Assembly: GCA_022711435.1 (NCBI GenBank)
Contig: JAKLFB010000002.1
Location: 230,830-294,829 of the forward strand
Source of the DNA: Verrucomicrobiota bacterium
Lineage (GTDB): Bacteria > Verrucomicrobiota > Verrucomicrobiia > Limisphaerales > UBA1319
Length of the DNA stretch: 64,000 nt
Direction of reading: 5' to 3'
Shown piece by piece: positions 18,887 to 27,691 of this stretch; position 1 is the first letter of the stretch; each line of letters starts with the position of its first letter. The position numbers and the translations under genes were made by a program. The notes beneath the pieces were generated by a model, which was not told the DNA's origin, searched no databases, and saw only the letters and a list, made by a program, of their open reading frames with translations.

Positions 18887-19807
18887 GTGAACGACTCGGT
18901 GGCCCAATTGACCGACCGGCTGATGCGGTCCTATGAGCAGGCGGGAGGGATCAACCACCTGGACGGCGTCAACCTCCCGTCCAAGTCCGCGGTCGCTGCC
19001 ATCACGCTGGACCTGCTCCAGCTCCTGTTCCCGGGCTTCTTCAGCGAACGGCCGATTCCGTTGCGCGAGATCCGAGGGGTGACGGCCAAGCGGATGGCCA
19101 TTGTGTGGCATCGGCTGGCGGACGAGATGAGCAAGAGCCTGGAGTACTCGCCCCCGGCGGGCATGAGCACGGGCGAATCGAGCGCCCGAGCCGGCCGGCT
19201 CGCCCACGAGTTTCTCGACAAGCTGACCCGGATCCGCGAGCTGCTCCAGACCGACGTCGAGGCGGCGTTCGAGGGCGACCCGGCCGCGCTGAGCCGCGAG
19301 GAGGTCATTGTCGCGTATCCCGGCCTCGAGGCGATCGCCGTCCAGCGCATGGCCCACGAGCTCTATGTCGAGCGCGTCGCGTTGATCCCCCGGATGATGA
19401 CCGAGTGGGCCCACGCGCGCACCGGGATCGATCTGCATCCGGGGGCGCGGATCGGAACCCATTTCTTCATCGATCATGGGACAGGGACGGTCGTCGGCGA
19501 GACCGCGCGGATCGGCCACCACGTCAAGATGTATCAGGGCGTGGGTCTGGTGGCGCGATCCCTGGCTGGAGGCCAGCAGCTGCGCGGCCAGAAACGGCAC
19601 CCCACGCTCCAGGATCACGTGACGATTTACGCCGGCGCCACGATCGTCGGCGGGGACACCGTGATCGGAGAGGGCAGCACGATCGGGGGGAATGTCTTTC
19701 TCATGCACAGCGTGCCGCCCCACTCGCTGGTCCTTTACGAGGCGGACGATGTGAAGATCGTGCCCAAGGCCGGCCGTTTCGCCCGCGGCTTGGACTACGA
19801 GATTTAG
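18887..19807 (+). CDS. epsC: Serine O-acetyltransferase (EpsC type)
   Basis: This 306-residue enzyme makes O-acetylserine from serine and acetyl-CoA, the first step of cysteine synthesis. The left-handed beta-helix of hexapeptide repeats is marked by IDLHPGARIG, FFIDHGTGTVVGETARIG and VTIYAGATIVGGDTVIGEGS. The alpha-helical N-terminal part (about 150 residues) is longer than in CysE and matches the EpsC form. The GTG at 18887 is chosen because it follows GGGGG at a workable distance and no in-frame ATG fits. The TAG stop lies exactly at the left edge of a miniature transposon. Removing the element and one TTA copy restores the same TAG, so the insertion left the protein unchanged. Confidence 0.9.
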   Translation: MNDSVAQLTDRLMRSYEQAGGINHLDGVNLPSKSAVAAITLDLLQLLFPGFFSERPIPLREIRGVTAKRMAIVWHRLADEMSKSLEYSPPAGMSTGESSARAGRLAHEFLDKLTRIRELLQTDVEAAFEGDPAALSREEVIVAYPGLEAIAVQRMAHELYVERVALIPRMMTEWAHARTGIDLHPGARIGTHFFIDHGTGTVVGETARIGHHVKMYQGVGLVARSLAGGQQLRGQKRHPTLQDHVTIYAGATIVGGDTVIGEGSTIGGNVFLMHSVPPHSLVLYEADDVKIVPKAGRFARGLDYEI

Positions 19808-20079
19808 GGTCTGTGCAAAAATTACTTCCGATTTTGGCGGGAGCGCCGCCGGGCCCGATGCAAGGCGCGAGGGAGGGAGTGTATCCCCCTGCGATACTCG
19901 ACCGACCGAGCAACAAAGCAGATGGCCCGGCGCCGCCCCGCCCCGCAGGGCTGGGGGCCTTGGGCACGCTGGCTGTGTTGCTCCTCGCTCACAGACCGCG
20001 CGGGTATGCTCGCTCGTCGCGCCTTGCCAGCCCGCCCAATCCCCTCCAGCAAAATCGGAAGTAATTTTTGCACAGACCC
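19807..20079. mobile_element. Miniature inverted-repeat element (273 bp) with TTA target duplication
   Basis: The element has perfect 30-base terminal inverted repeats (19807-19836 and 20050-20079) beginning GGGTCTGTGCAAAAATTACT. Imperfect inverted similarity continues inward: GCAAGGCGCGA occurs near both ends, and GAGCAACA faces TGTTGCTC. The whole unit could therefore fold into one long hairpin. TTA occurs on both sides (19804-19806 and 20080-20082) as a three-base target duplication. It encodes no protein and is presumably mobilised in trans. GGG ends with a TNA duplication fit the IS5 family (IS427/IS1031 groups), which is inference. It lies between epsC and ruvB. Confidence 0.85.
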
Positions 20080-20092
20080 TTAGGGTTTACCC

Positions 20093-21148
20093 TTGTCGGA
20101 ATACCGGGGGGAGCGCATCGTGGAGGCCGTGGCGGATCAACGAATCAGCGACGTCCTGGCCAAGCCGGATCCCGCTTGGGAGATCACCTTGCGGCCGTCC
20201 CTGTTTTCCGATTTCACGGGCCAGGGAAAGGTCAAGGAGCGTCTGGAGATCGCGGTGCAGGCGGCGCGCCAGCGCAGCGAGGCGATCGACCACATCCTGC
20301 TGAGCGGCCCGCCCGGCCTGGGCAAGACCACGCTCGCCCATATCATCGCCAAGGCCATGGGCGCCAACATTAAGTGCACCAGCGGGCCCACGATCGAGAA
20401 GGCGGGCGATCTGGCCGGGCTCCTCACCAACCTCGAGAGCGGCGACGTGCTGTTCATCGACGAAATCCACCGCCTGCAGAAGACGATCGAGGAGTACCTC
20501 TATCCGGCGATGGAGGATTTCAAGCTGGACATCATCATCGACCAGGGGCCTAACGCCCGAAGCGTGCGCCTCAATCTGCCTCGCTTCAGCCTGATCGGCG
20601 CGACCACGCGGAGCGGGCTCCTCACGTCGCCGCTTCTAACCCGGTTCCCCATTCGGGAGCGGCTCGATTACTACCAGGCCGAGCAGCTCGACTCGATCGT
20701 CCAGCGCTCGGCGCGCCTGTTGAACATCGAGATCGATCCCGCCGGCGCCCTCGAGATCGCGCGCCGCAGCCGGGGCACCCCCCGGATCGCCAACAACTTG
20801 CTCCGGCGCGTCCGCGATTACGCCCAGGTCCGCGGCGATGGCCGAATCACCGCTCCCGCCGCCGACCGGGCGCTCGCCATTCTCGAGATCGACCGGAACG
20901 GTCTGGATGAGATGGACAAGCGGATCCTCGAGACGCTCATCTTCAAGTTCAGCGGGGGGCCGGTGGGCATCAGCTCGCTGGCCGTCGCCGTCGGCGAAGA
21001 ACCCGACACCCTCGAGGAGGTCTACGAGCCGTATCTCATCATGGAAGGGTATCTCAAACGAACGCCCCAAGGGCGCGTGGTCACCGAGCTCACTTACAAG
21101 AAGCTCGGCTACGAGCGCCAGCAAAGCGGCCAGCTCGGTCTTCTGTAG
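20093..21148 (+). CDS. ruvB: Holliday junction branch-migration helicase subunit RuvB
   Basis: RuvB is the hexameric AAA+ motor that, with RuvA, drives branch migration during recombination. The 351-residue protein carries the Walker A motif [15 protein letters not shown], Walker [10 protein letters not shown], the sensor [17 protein letters not shown] with the arginine finger, and a C-terminal winged helix (KTPQGR-like [17 protein letters not shown]). A TTG at 20093 is the best start, as it gives the usual short N-terminus ([12 protein letters not shown]). An internal GTG at about 20119 is possible. Without the inserted miniature element its start would lie about 13 bases from the epsC stop. 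ruvA and ruvC are not in the window. Confidence 0.95.
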   Translation: MSEYRGERIVEAVADQRISDVLAKPDPAWEITLRPSLFSDFTGQGKVKERLEIAVQAARQRSEAIDHILLSGPPGLGKTTLAHIIAKAMGANIKCTSGPTIEKAGDLAGLLTNLESGDVLFIDEIHRLQKTIEEYLYPAMEDFKLDIIIDQGPNARSVRLNLPRFSLIGATTRSGLLTSPLLTRFPIRERLDYYQAEQLDSIVQRSARLLNIEIDPAGALEIARRSRGTPRIANNLLRRVRDYAQVRGDGRITAPAADRALAILEIDRNGLDEMDKRILETLIFKFSGGPVGISSLAVAVGEEPDTLEEVYEPYLIMEGYLKRTPQGRVVTELTYKKLGYERQQSGQLGLL

Positions 21149-21299
21149 GGGGCCATTCCAGAAAGAACCGCACGCAGCGCGCAGGCGGGCCCCTTTGTGT
21201 GATGGGTGCAATGAGCCTCAGTGTGCAGGTAATATGTTTATAGGAAGTGTTAAAATACAATTGTCTTTGAATGCTTAATGTGATGAAATCGAGCTCATA

Positions 21300-22676
21300 T
21301 TGAAAAGAGACGCGCGGATCTATTTGTCTGACTGGCGAAATCGCCCCGGACGTAAGCCCTTGGTAATTCGCGGCGCCCGACAGGTCGGCAAGACCTACTT
21401 GGTCGAACACTGGGGGGCTGAGCAGTTCGAGTCGGTATTGACAGTTGACTTGGAGCGGGAGCGGGATTTGCACAGCCTGTTTGCCCAAACCAATCCAAAC
21501 CGGGTGCTTCAAGAGCTGGCACTGTTGCGGAACCAGAGCGTTATACCCGGCAAAACCCTGCTGTTTTTAGATGAGATCCAAGCGTGTCCTGCCGCATTGG
21601 CGTCGCTGCGGTATTTTTGCGAGCTGAAGCCCGAGCTGCATGTCATTGCGGCGGGATCGCTGCTCGATTTTGCGCTGCGGGAGTTTGCCTGTGCCATGCC
21701 GGTGGGACGCGTTGAGTTCCTGCATCTTTACTCGATGTCCTTCGAGGAATTCGTAGCTGCCACGGAAGGGGCGGCGCTGGCCGATTACCTCCGAACCTGG
21801 ACGCTGAGGGCGCCGCCCTCCGAAGCGGTGGGCCGGAGATTATCCGACGTCTTGCGCAACTACTTTTTTGTGGGCGGGATGCCGGAGCCAGTGGCGGCCT
21901 ATGCGGCGCGACAGGACTTGCTGGAGGTCCAACGTATCCAGACCGGCTTAGTGCAGACCATGGAGGCGGATTTTGCCAAGTACGGACCGCGCCGGCTGCA
22001 CGAGCTGATGCGGAAGACGTATCGGCACGTGGCACACAACGTGGGTCGCAAGATCAAGTTTGTGCGCATCAGCCGCGACGACCGCTCCGCCGGGGTTCGG
22101 CGGGCGCTGGAGTTTCTCGCCCTGAGCCGGGTGGTGCATCCGGTGGTGCATACCGGGGCCAACGGCCTGCCGCTGGGCGCGGAACAGGACGACCGGCATT
22201 TCAAGGCCCTGTTTTTGGACATCGGACTGGTCAACCGTCTGTGCAGTTTGCCGCTGGCGAACACGGTGGAGCTGGTCGCGATCCACGAGGGCGCCCTGGC
22301 GGAGCAGTTCGTGGGGCAGCAACTTTTGGCTGCCGCGCCAGCGTTTGAGGACGCGGGCTTGTTTTACTGGGTACGGGAGGCCCGCAGTGCCAATGCCGAA
22401 GTGGACTATGTAATCGGTTGGCAGCAGGAAGTTCTGCCCGTCGAGGTCAAGGCGGGCAAGACTGGGACGCTGCGTTCGCTGCTCCAATTTCTGCGCGAGA
22501 AACGGCGGTGTCGGGCCGTGCGGTTTTACTCGGGCCCGCCAGCGCTGGAGCACGTCAAGCTGCCGGGGCAAGAGGGCGCCGCGGTGCAATTGCTCTCGTT
22601 GCCGCTGTTTGCGGCCGGGCAATTGAACCGGTTGCTGCGCGAAGCGTTCGAGGAAACGCCGCCTGCAACAAGATGA
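21300..22676 (+). CDS. AAA-family ATPase with DUF4143 domain
   Basis: This 458-residue protein of the AAA_14/DUF4143 family has an N-terminal 'RDARIYLSDW' followed by the P-loop IRGARQVGKTYLVEHW, Walker B KTLLFLDEIQACP and sensor IAAGSLLDFAL. The C-terminal half is DUF4143 with a nuclease-fold-like WVREARSANAEVDYVIG and PVEVKAGKTGTLRSL. The family is widespread and patchy. Roles in toxin-antitoxin or defence have been guessed, but no activity is established. A TTG start at 21300 follows an AT-rich tract with TTGTCT (21261) and TGAAAT (21284) spaced 17 bases, a possible promoter that would give an almost leaderless message. Base composition is less GC-rich than its neighbours, which suggests transfer. 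Confidence 0.85.
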   Translation: MKRDARIYLSDWRNRPGRKPLVIRGARQVGKTYLVEHWGAEQFESVLTVDLERERDLHSLFAQTNPNRVLQELALLRNQSVIPGKTLLFLDEIQACPAALASLRYFCELKPELHVIAAGSLLDFALREFACAMPVGRVEFLHLYSMSFEEFVAATEGAALADYLRTWTLRAPPSEAVGRRLSDVLRNYFFVGGMPEPVAAYAARQDLLEVQRIQTGLVQTMEADFAKYGPRRLHELMRKTYRHVAHNVGRKIKFVRISRDDRSAGVRRALEFLALSRVVHPVVHTGANGLPLGAEQDDRHFKALFLDIGLVNRLCSLPLANTVELVAIHEGALAEQFVGQQLLAAAPAFEDAGLFYWVREARSANAEVDYVIGWQQEVLPVEVKAGKTGTLRSLLQFLREKRRCRAVRFYSGPPALEHVKLPGQEGAAVQLLSLPLFAAGQLNRLLREAFEETPPATR

Positions 22677-22712
22677 CCGGGAGAGTCACTTTCTGGCTTC
22701 GACCAGGGCCGA

Positions 22713-23558
22713 TCAGGCGGCCTGGGCGAATCGGCGGAGATACTTGAGGGTGACGGTGAAATCCTTGGGCCAGGGGGATGCGATGGCGATCGGCTGGCTG
22801 GTGACAGGATGATCGATCGCCAGCTCGATCGCATGCAGGGCCGCCCGCCCCATCAAGGGCCGCTCCTCCTGATCGGCCTTCGGCCGGTAATCCCGCTTGA
22901 GCTGGGAGAGGCAAACCGGCGGGCCGCCATACCACGCATCCGCCACCAGCCGCAGGCCCGCGCTACGCAGGTGCGCCTGGATCTGATGGGGCTGATGCGT
23001 CAGCGGAAAGCAATCGAGCAGGGCGAAATTCTGGAACCGCTCGACGACGGCGAAATCGGTTTGAGCTGGCTTGCCGCGCCGCGGATCGACCCGGACATGG
23101 CCGGGATGGACCGGGTGCCGCGCGAGGCGGGCCTCGATCCGGAACCGTTCCTCGGCCGGGGCGCCGTGGACAATCGCGGCGCAGCGCTGGATCGGTTTCC
23201 CGGCGCCCCACTGGTGGGCCAGGCGAATCAGGGTCTGCCTGGTGCGAGCCAGGAGGAGGACGCCCGACGCCTCGCCATCGAGCCGATGAGCCGCAGCCAG
23301 GGAAACGATCCGCCGCTCCCGGGCCCAGGGGGCCCCTCGAGCGATGTCCCGCCGCAGCAGCCCCAGCAGGCTCGGCTGATCCGGCTGGCCCGGGTCCGGC
23401 ACGGCCAGCAGACGGGCCGGCTTGTCCAGGGCGAGCAGGCAGTCGTCCTCGTAAAGCACCGGGATTTCCCAGAACTGGCGCGTTTCTCTGGAGGAGAGTT
23501 TGATGAAGGGTTCCACGGCCCGTGAGCCCGGCCGGCGGCCGCCTGGGGCGATCGTCAC
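22713..23558 (-). CDS. RluA-family RNA pseudouridine synthase
   Basis: This 281-residue enzyme isomerises uridine to pseudouridine in rRNA or tRNA. The catalytic signature is AAHRLDGEASGVLLLART, with Asp the nucleophile, preceded by LALDKPARLLAVPDP. The substrate loop and C-terminal LTHQPHQIQAHLRSAGLRLVAD match RluA rather than RsuA enzymes. The H-Q-P-H-Q-I-Q variant replaces the common TGRxHQIR, an oddity to note. No S4 domain is present. The GTG at 23558 overlaps the stop of the upstream foldase gene by four bases (GTGA), so the two are translationally coupled. The exact target base cannot be predicted. Confidence 0.88.
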   Translation of the reverse strand: MTIAPGGRRPGSRAVEPFIKLSSRETRQFWEIPVLYEDDCLLALDKPARLLAVPDPGQPDQPSLLGLLRRDIARGAPWARERRIVSLAAAHRLDGEASGVLLLARTRQTLIRLAHQWGAGKPIQRCAAIVHGAPAEERFRIEARLARHPVHPGHVRVDPRRGKPAQTDFAVVERFQNFALLDCFPLTHQPHQIQAHLRSAGLRLVADAWYGGPPVCLSQLKRDYRPKADQEERPLMGRAALHAIELAIDHPVTSQPIAIASPWPKDFTVTLKYLRRFAQAA

Positions 23559-25255
23559 GGCTGGGTGCTTGGCTCCTTCTGCCGCTGCTTCTCCTCCTGC
23601 TCGAGGGCGAGCATGACCCCGGATCGGGCGACCTGCCACTCGAACCAGTCCTCGAACGACTGGTATTGGCGGGTCAGGCGCAGGTTCTGCAAGTAGCTCT
23701 CCAGCTCCTGCTTCATTTTGGCTTCATCCACCGGAGTGCGCTTTTCCAAATAGAGCACGAAGCCGCCTTCGGGGACGAGAGTGAAGCCGCTGGCCTGGCC
23801 GGGGCGCAGACGGGCCGTCAGCTGCTTGAGCTGGTCGAGATCGAGGCGATCGTCCAGGCCATCGACATACCGGCTTGCCTGCGCGAACGGCGGCAGGTTG
23901 ACCACGGCGGCCTTGGCCTCGGCGCACAGGTTGGTGAAAGCCTGGCCCTGCGCCAAGCCGTTGGTCAGCGTCTGGTAGAAGGACCGGCCTGCCTGCCGCG
24001 CCGCCTCGAGGGCCTGGAACTGCCGGTAATCCTCCATCAGCCGCCCCCAGATGGCCTCCTTGGCCGGGAACTCCGCCGGGATCTTCCGGTGCAAGGCCAC
24101 CAGATACACGCCATCCTCGGCCGCCACCGGCGACAGGAACGGCTCCTCGTCGGTCAAGGCGAACGCGCGCCGGCCGAAATCGCCCGGTAGATCCAGATCC
24201 GACGGGCCATCGTACTGGCTGAACGGCTGTGTGATTTCGACCGCGAGATTGTTGGTGGCGGCGAGGCTGTTGAGGTTGTCCGCCTTCATGGGCGCGATCG
24301 CGAACAGCTCGGACGCGAAGGCGCCGGCCTTTTTCATGGCGGCCTCGAGCGCCATGCCTTTGCGGACGCGCTCCCGCAGCTGGTTTTTGGCGGCAGCCTC
24401 GGCCATCACCACGCCGTTGGTGTCGCGGAAGCTCTCGGCGCCCTGCCGGGCGTAGACCTCGTCAATCCGCTGTGCCAGGTTGGTCTCCTTGGCCATGCGC
24501 TGGTCCGCGTCCGACCAGAAATTCGTCAGATCGAACTTGACGTAGCGCATCTGGACCCGCTCGGGGATGCGGTAGCGGGAGAGCTGGTTGGTGTAGAACT
24601 GCTCGATGGCGTTGGTGGTGAGCGTGACGGCTGCCAGGTAGTTGGTGGCGGCGAACACCACCGCCCGGGCTTCGGCCTGCTCGTTCTCGATCCGGTAGAG
24701 CGCCTCGGCCTCGCTCGGGGGAACCAGGGCGCCGCTCATGCCGTAGACACTGCCCAGGCTCTGAATACCCACCTGGTGCCGGGCCAGCCGGTCGATGTCC
24801 TGCTCGCGCATCCCCTTCTCTTTCCGGATGGCCTGGACCACCTGCTCGTAGTTCTCCATCCGGAACGTGTTCTGCCGGGGATCGCGGAAGAAGTTCGCCA
24901 CCCATCGCGCCGCGGCCTCCTTGCCGACCGACACGCCATCCCGCTCGAGCAGCTCCCCGATCAGCACCCGCCGGTAAGCCTCCCGCCCCGTGTCGAATCC
25001 CGATTGGCGGCTGCTCTCATCCCGGCCGGGCCAGGAGCCCGCACGCAGAAAATAAAAGAGCTCGGCCTCCTGATACGCGCGGTAGAACCGTTCGCGCGGG
25101 ATCGGCTTCCCATACACCACCCCCCACTGGGCTGCTCGTTCGCTCCAGACCGACCAGACCGCGTCCGAGGTGAAAAAAATCACGAAACTGGGGATCACCA
25201 CCGCGATGATCGCCGCCCAGAACCACTTCTGATGCCGTCGTAACGTGGCAAACAT
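23555..25255 (-). CDS. Membrane-anchored SurA/PpiD-like periplasmic foldase
   Basis: This 566-residue protein starts MFATLRRHQKWFWAAIIAVVI, a single N-terminal transmembrane anchor as in PpiD. It continues with a helical SurA_N-type chaperone domain (GKPIPRERFYRAYQEAELFY, LIGELLERDGVSVGKEAA). A parvulin-like region in the second half is degenerate: SFRDTNGVVMAEAAAKN and FALTDEEPFLSPVAAEDGVYLVALHRK suggest the fold without clear catalytic residues. It probably helps outer-membrane or periplasmic proteins fold. ATG 25255 was chosen over a TTG three codons upstream. It is first in an operon with the pseudouridine synthase. Confidence 0.8.
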   Translation of the reverse strand: MFATLRRHQKWFWAAIIAVVIPSFVIFFTSDAVWSVWSERAAQWGVVYGKPIPRERFYRAYQEAELFYFLRAGSWPGRDESSRQSGFDTGREAYRRVLIGELLERDGVSVGKEAAARWVANFFRDPRQNTFRMENYEQVVQAIRKEKGMREQDIDRLARHQVGIQSLGSVYGMSGALVPPSEAEALYRIENEQAEARAVVFAATNYLAAVTLTTNAIEQFYTNQLSRYRIPERVQMRYVKFDLTNFWSDADQRMAKETNLAQRIDEVYARQGAESFRDTNGVVMAEAAAKNQLRERVRKGMALEAAMKKAGAFASELFAIAPMKADNLNSLAATNNLAVEITQPFSQYDGPSDLDLPGDFGRRAFALTDEEPFLSPVAAEDGVYLVALHRKIPAEFPAKEAIWGRLMEDYRQFQALEAARQAGRSFYQTLTNGLAQGQAFTNLCAEAKAAVVNLPPFAQASRYVDGLDDRLDLDQLKQLTARLRPGQASGFTLVPEGGFVLYLEKRTPVDEAKMKQELESYLQNLRLTRQYQSFEDWFEWQVARSGVMLALEQEEKQRQKEPSTQP

Positions 25256-25526
25256 ATCATGCAATCCAACGTGCAGCGGCCGAAGCTACCCTCCCCGCCG
25301 CGCCGGGGTCAACGCAAAATATCCTTGCCGCGCCGGCCCGATCACGGATTACAAAGCTGCATTTTGATTGTAACCCCCCGCGCATCAGCCCGTCGCCCGC
25401 GAGAGGTCTTGCGCGCGACGGCGCGCGTTTTCCCCAATGAAATCAGGGGTTTGACGCGCCAGCGGGCCGCGCGCAGGAGGGGCGCCCGCGGCCGGATCCA
25501 ATCCCCCGCCCGGCGCGCCCGAGGGT
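25256..25526. other. Intergenic region with an operator-like inverted repeat
   Basis: No gene was seen in this very GC-rich tract. An AT-richer island near 25350-25374 holds the inverted repeat TTACAA...TTGTAA with 13 bases between the arms, a possible regulator site between two divergent transcription units. Confidence 0.35.
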
Positions 25527-25556
25527 TTGACATCCGGGCTTTCACCGGGCTAGTAT
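25527..25556 (+). promoter_or_regulatory. Promoter of the PspA-like / AAA operon
   Basis: A perfect -35 TTGACA (25527-25532) and a -10 TAGTAT (25551-25556) are spaced 18 bases apart. The predicted transcript starts near 25563 and would carry a short ORF and then the PspA-like gene. Confidence 0.6.
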
Positions 25557-25573
25557 AAGCGTGATTCGTATTC

Positions 25574-25696
25574 ATGGCAGAGAGGTCGAAAATGCTGGGT
25601 CGCTTCACCCTCGGAGAAAGATGCCGCTCGAGGCCGAATGAAACGCACATGTCATTGGGCTGGGGCGCCTGGTCTGTCAACCGGCTGATTGCCTAA
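25574..25696 (+). CDS. Possible 40-aa leader ORF
   Basis: An ATG about ten bases after the predicted transcription start opens a 40-codon frame (MAERSKMLGRFTLGERC... ending in NRLIA) that stops 15 bases before the PspA-like start codon. It has no recognisable similarity and no strong ribosome site (GATTCGTATTC precedes it). It may be a chance ORF in a leader. Its position suggests at most a translational leader. Confidence 0.25.
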   Translation: MAERSKMLGRFTLGERCRSRPNETHMSLGWGAWSVNRLIA

Positions 25697-25711
25697 TCCA
25701 CAACAAGCACT

Positions 25712-26479
25712 ATGGGATTCTTCCGCGCCATCAAACGCATGTTCATCTGGCTGGGGCTCATGGCCGAGAAGGCCACCGAGACCGACAGCATCAACCAGGC
25801 GGTGGTCGAACGCGGCATCCGCGACGCCAAGGCCAAGGCGGACAAGGCCCATTACGCCAACGGCCAGCTCGCGGGCCAGGTCGCCCTGCTCAAGGAGCAG
25901 CTCCGGCGCCAGGAGCGCCAGCGCGACGAGCTCCAGGGCCTCCTCCAGGCCGCCATCGCCGCCAATGACGAAACCAATGGGGCCCACTTCGCCGAGCAGC
26001 TGGCCGACCTCGAACAGGATCTCACCGACAACCAGAGCCAGCTCAAGAGCCTCGATCAGCTCTACCAGCAGAACACCCAGATCATTGCCCAGAGCCTCCG
26101 CGAAATCCAGAAGTTCCAGCGCGATTTCGAGCAGGTCAAGGCCCGCGTCGCCATCGGCCGGTCCCTCGACAACCTGGCCACCATGATGAAAGGCTCAATC
26201 ACCGAGCTCCAGGGGATGATGGGCGGCGAGCTGAGCCAGTCCATGCAGCAGCTCCGCCAGTCCGCCGCCGCCGGCGAAGGCCAGATGCGCGCCACGCTCG
26301 ATCTGGCCAAGGAGATGGGATCGAACATCCAGCGGCAACAGGAGATGCGCCAGGCCCGGGGCAACGTGCTGTTCCAGGAATACAAGAAGAAGATGGGCAT
26401 GGTCCAGGCCGAAGCCGCCCCGCCGCAGGCCGCAGCGGCCCCGCCCGCCCCGCAGCGCCAGCCCATCCAGGAAAAGTAG
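25712..26479 (+). CDS. PspA/IM30-like coiled-coil protein (ESCRT-III-like)
   Basis: This 255-residue, almost wholly helical protein begins with MGFFRAIKRMFIWLGLMAEK, which can form an amphipathic membrane-binding helix like helix alpha-0 of PspA and Vipp1. A long coiled coil follows (GQLAGQVALLKEQLRRQER, LADLEQDLTDNQSQLKSLDQ), then helices rich in Gln and Met (LQGMMGGELSQSMQQLRQSA) and a Pro/Ala tail. PspA-family proteins belong to the ESCRT-III superfamily and polymerise on membranes. The size and layout fit that family, but the sequence is divergent, so the call is moderate. It is the first main gene of a three-gene operon with a membrane coiled-coil protein and an AAA ATPase. Confidence 0.6.
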   Translation: MGFFRAIKRMFIWLGLMAEKATETDSINQAVVERGIRDAKAKADKAHYANGQLAGQVALLKEQLRRQERQRDELQGLLQAAIAANDETNGAHFAEQLADLEQDLTDNQSQLKSLDQLYQQNTQIIAQSLREIQKFQRDFEQVKARVAIGRSLDNLATMMKGSITELQGMMGGELSQSMQQLRQSAAAGEGQMRATLDLAKEMGSNIQRQQEMRQARGNVLFQEYKKKMGMVQAEAAPPQAAAAPPAPQRQPIQEK

Positions 26480-26678
26480 GATCGGGATTGGCGGCCTCCC
26501 CTCGAGCCGGCCCGATCCGGGCGCCCGACGGCCGTCGCGGCCGAGAGGCGGGAACGACAACGAACAGAACCGCCGGGTCGAAGCCCAATGGTTCACCCTC
26601 GAGTAATCCGTCATTGCGCGAGCGTGTGGGTTCGGCCAGACTGGGTGTCCGGCACGCCGGATTGAGATTGCAGGTCCC

Positions 26679-27650
26679 ATGGACTCGCCTCCGCCCAACT
26701 ACCGACGTCAGTTCTGGAAGAGCCCGCATCACGTGTGGCTGGCCCTGCTGGCGCTGGGCGGCGGCTTTGTGAGCGCGCAGCCGCTCTTCCTCCTGGCGGG
26801 GGCCACGGCCTACGTCCTCGGCTTGATCTACCTGCCGGACATGGGGATCTACCGGCGCTGGGTTGACCGCCGCCGGCAGGCCGCCCTGGCCGCCGATCAG
26901 CAGGCCCAGCTCGACGAGTTCGTCCGGCGGCGCGAGAGCACCCTGCGCCAGCTCTCCACCCCCCGCCGCGAGCGCTACCTGGCGCTGGCCGCCGTCTGCC
27001 GCGACATCGAGAGCGTCAGCCGCGAGCCTGCCCTGGGCGCCCCGGACCCGGCCGTCGACCCCCGGCTCCGCAAGCTCGACGAGCTGATGTGGACCTATCT
27101 GCGCCTCCTGGCCCTGGAGGAATCGCTCGATCGCTTCCTCGAGACCGAGGTCCGCGAATCCCTCCCCGAACGCGCCCAGGAGGCCGAACGCGATGTGGCC
27201 CAGCTCGCGCTCGAGATCGAGCAGCTCGATCCCCAGAAGGATGCCGCCAGCCGAGAGACCAAACAGCGCCTCCGCGACTCCCGGCTCGAGCTGCTCGAGG
27301 TGCTCCGCAAACGCCTCCGCCGCCTCCAGCAGGCTCGCGATAACCTCGCCTTCGTCCGGTCCGAGCAGGAGCGCCTCGACCAGCAAATCAAACTCATCCG
27401 CGCCGACTCGGTCGCCCTCAAGGGCGCCGACGCACTCTCGAGCCGCATCGATGCCACCGTCCAGCACCTCGAGGAAACCAACCGGTGGATCGGCGAGATC
27501 GATCAGTTCCGCGATCTCGTCGGCGACCTCCCCCCGGCCGACATTCGGGTCGGCTACGGCTCGGCCGCGTCCGCCCCCCCGGTCGCCGTGCCTCCGGTGA
27601 TCCCGACGATCCAACGCCCATCTTCGAGCCGGACTGCGTCCCGCCGCTGA
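26679..27650 (+). CDS. Membrane-anchored coiled-coil protein
   Basis: This 323-residue protein has two hydrophobic segments near its N-terminus (HVWLALLALGGGFVSAQPLF and LLAGATAYVLGLIYLP, about residues 16-50). A long charged helical region follows (RQAALAADQQAQLDEFVRRR, LEIEQLDPQKDAASRE, LLEVLRKRLRRLQQARDNLA), ending in a flexible Pro/Ser tail. It has no known domain that I recognise. The coiled coil probably faces the cytoplasm and could bind the PspA-like polymer encoded upstream or the AAA ATPase encoded 41 bases downstream. This is inferred from the operon and is not shown by the sequence. Confidence 0.7.
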   Translation: MDSPPPNYRRQFWKSPHHVWLALLALGGGFVSAQPLFLLAGATAYVLGLIYLPDMGIYRRWVDRRRQAALAADQQAQLDEFVRRRESTLRQLSTPRRERYLALAAVCRDIESVSREPALGAPDPAVDPRLRKLDELMWTYLRLLALEESLDRFLETEVRESLPERAQEAERDVAQLALEIEQLDPQKDAASRETKQRLRDSRLELLEVLRKRLRRLQQARDNLAFVRSEQERLDQQIKLIRADSVALKGADALSSRIDATVQHLEETNRWIGEIDQFRDLVGDLPPADIRVGYGSAASAPPVAVPPVIPTIQRPSSSRTASRR

Positions 27651-27691
27651 TCTCCTGCGTGCCAGACCTGCCCGCCGAACCGTTTCCCGCC

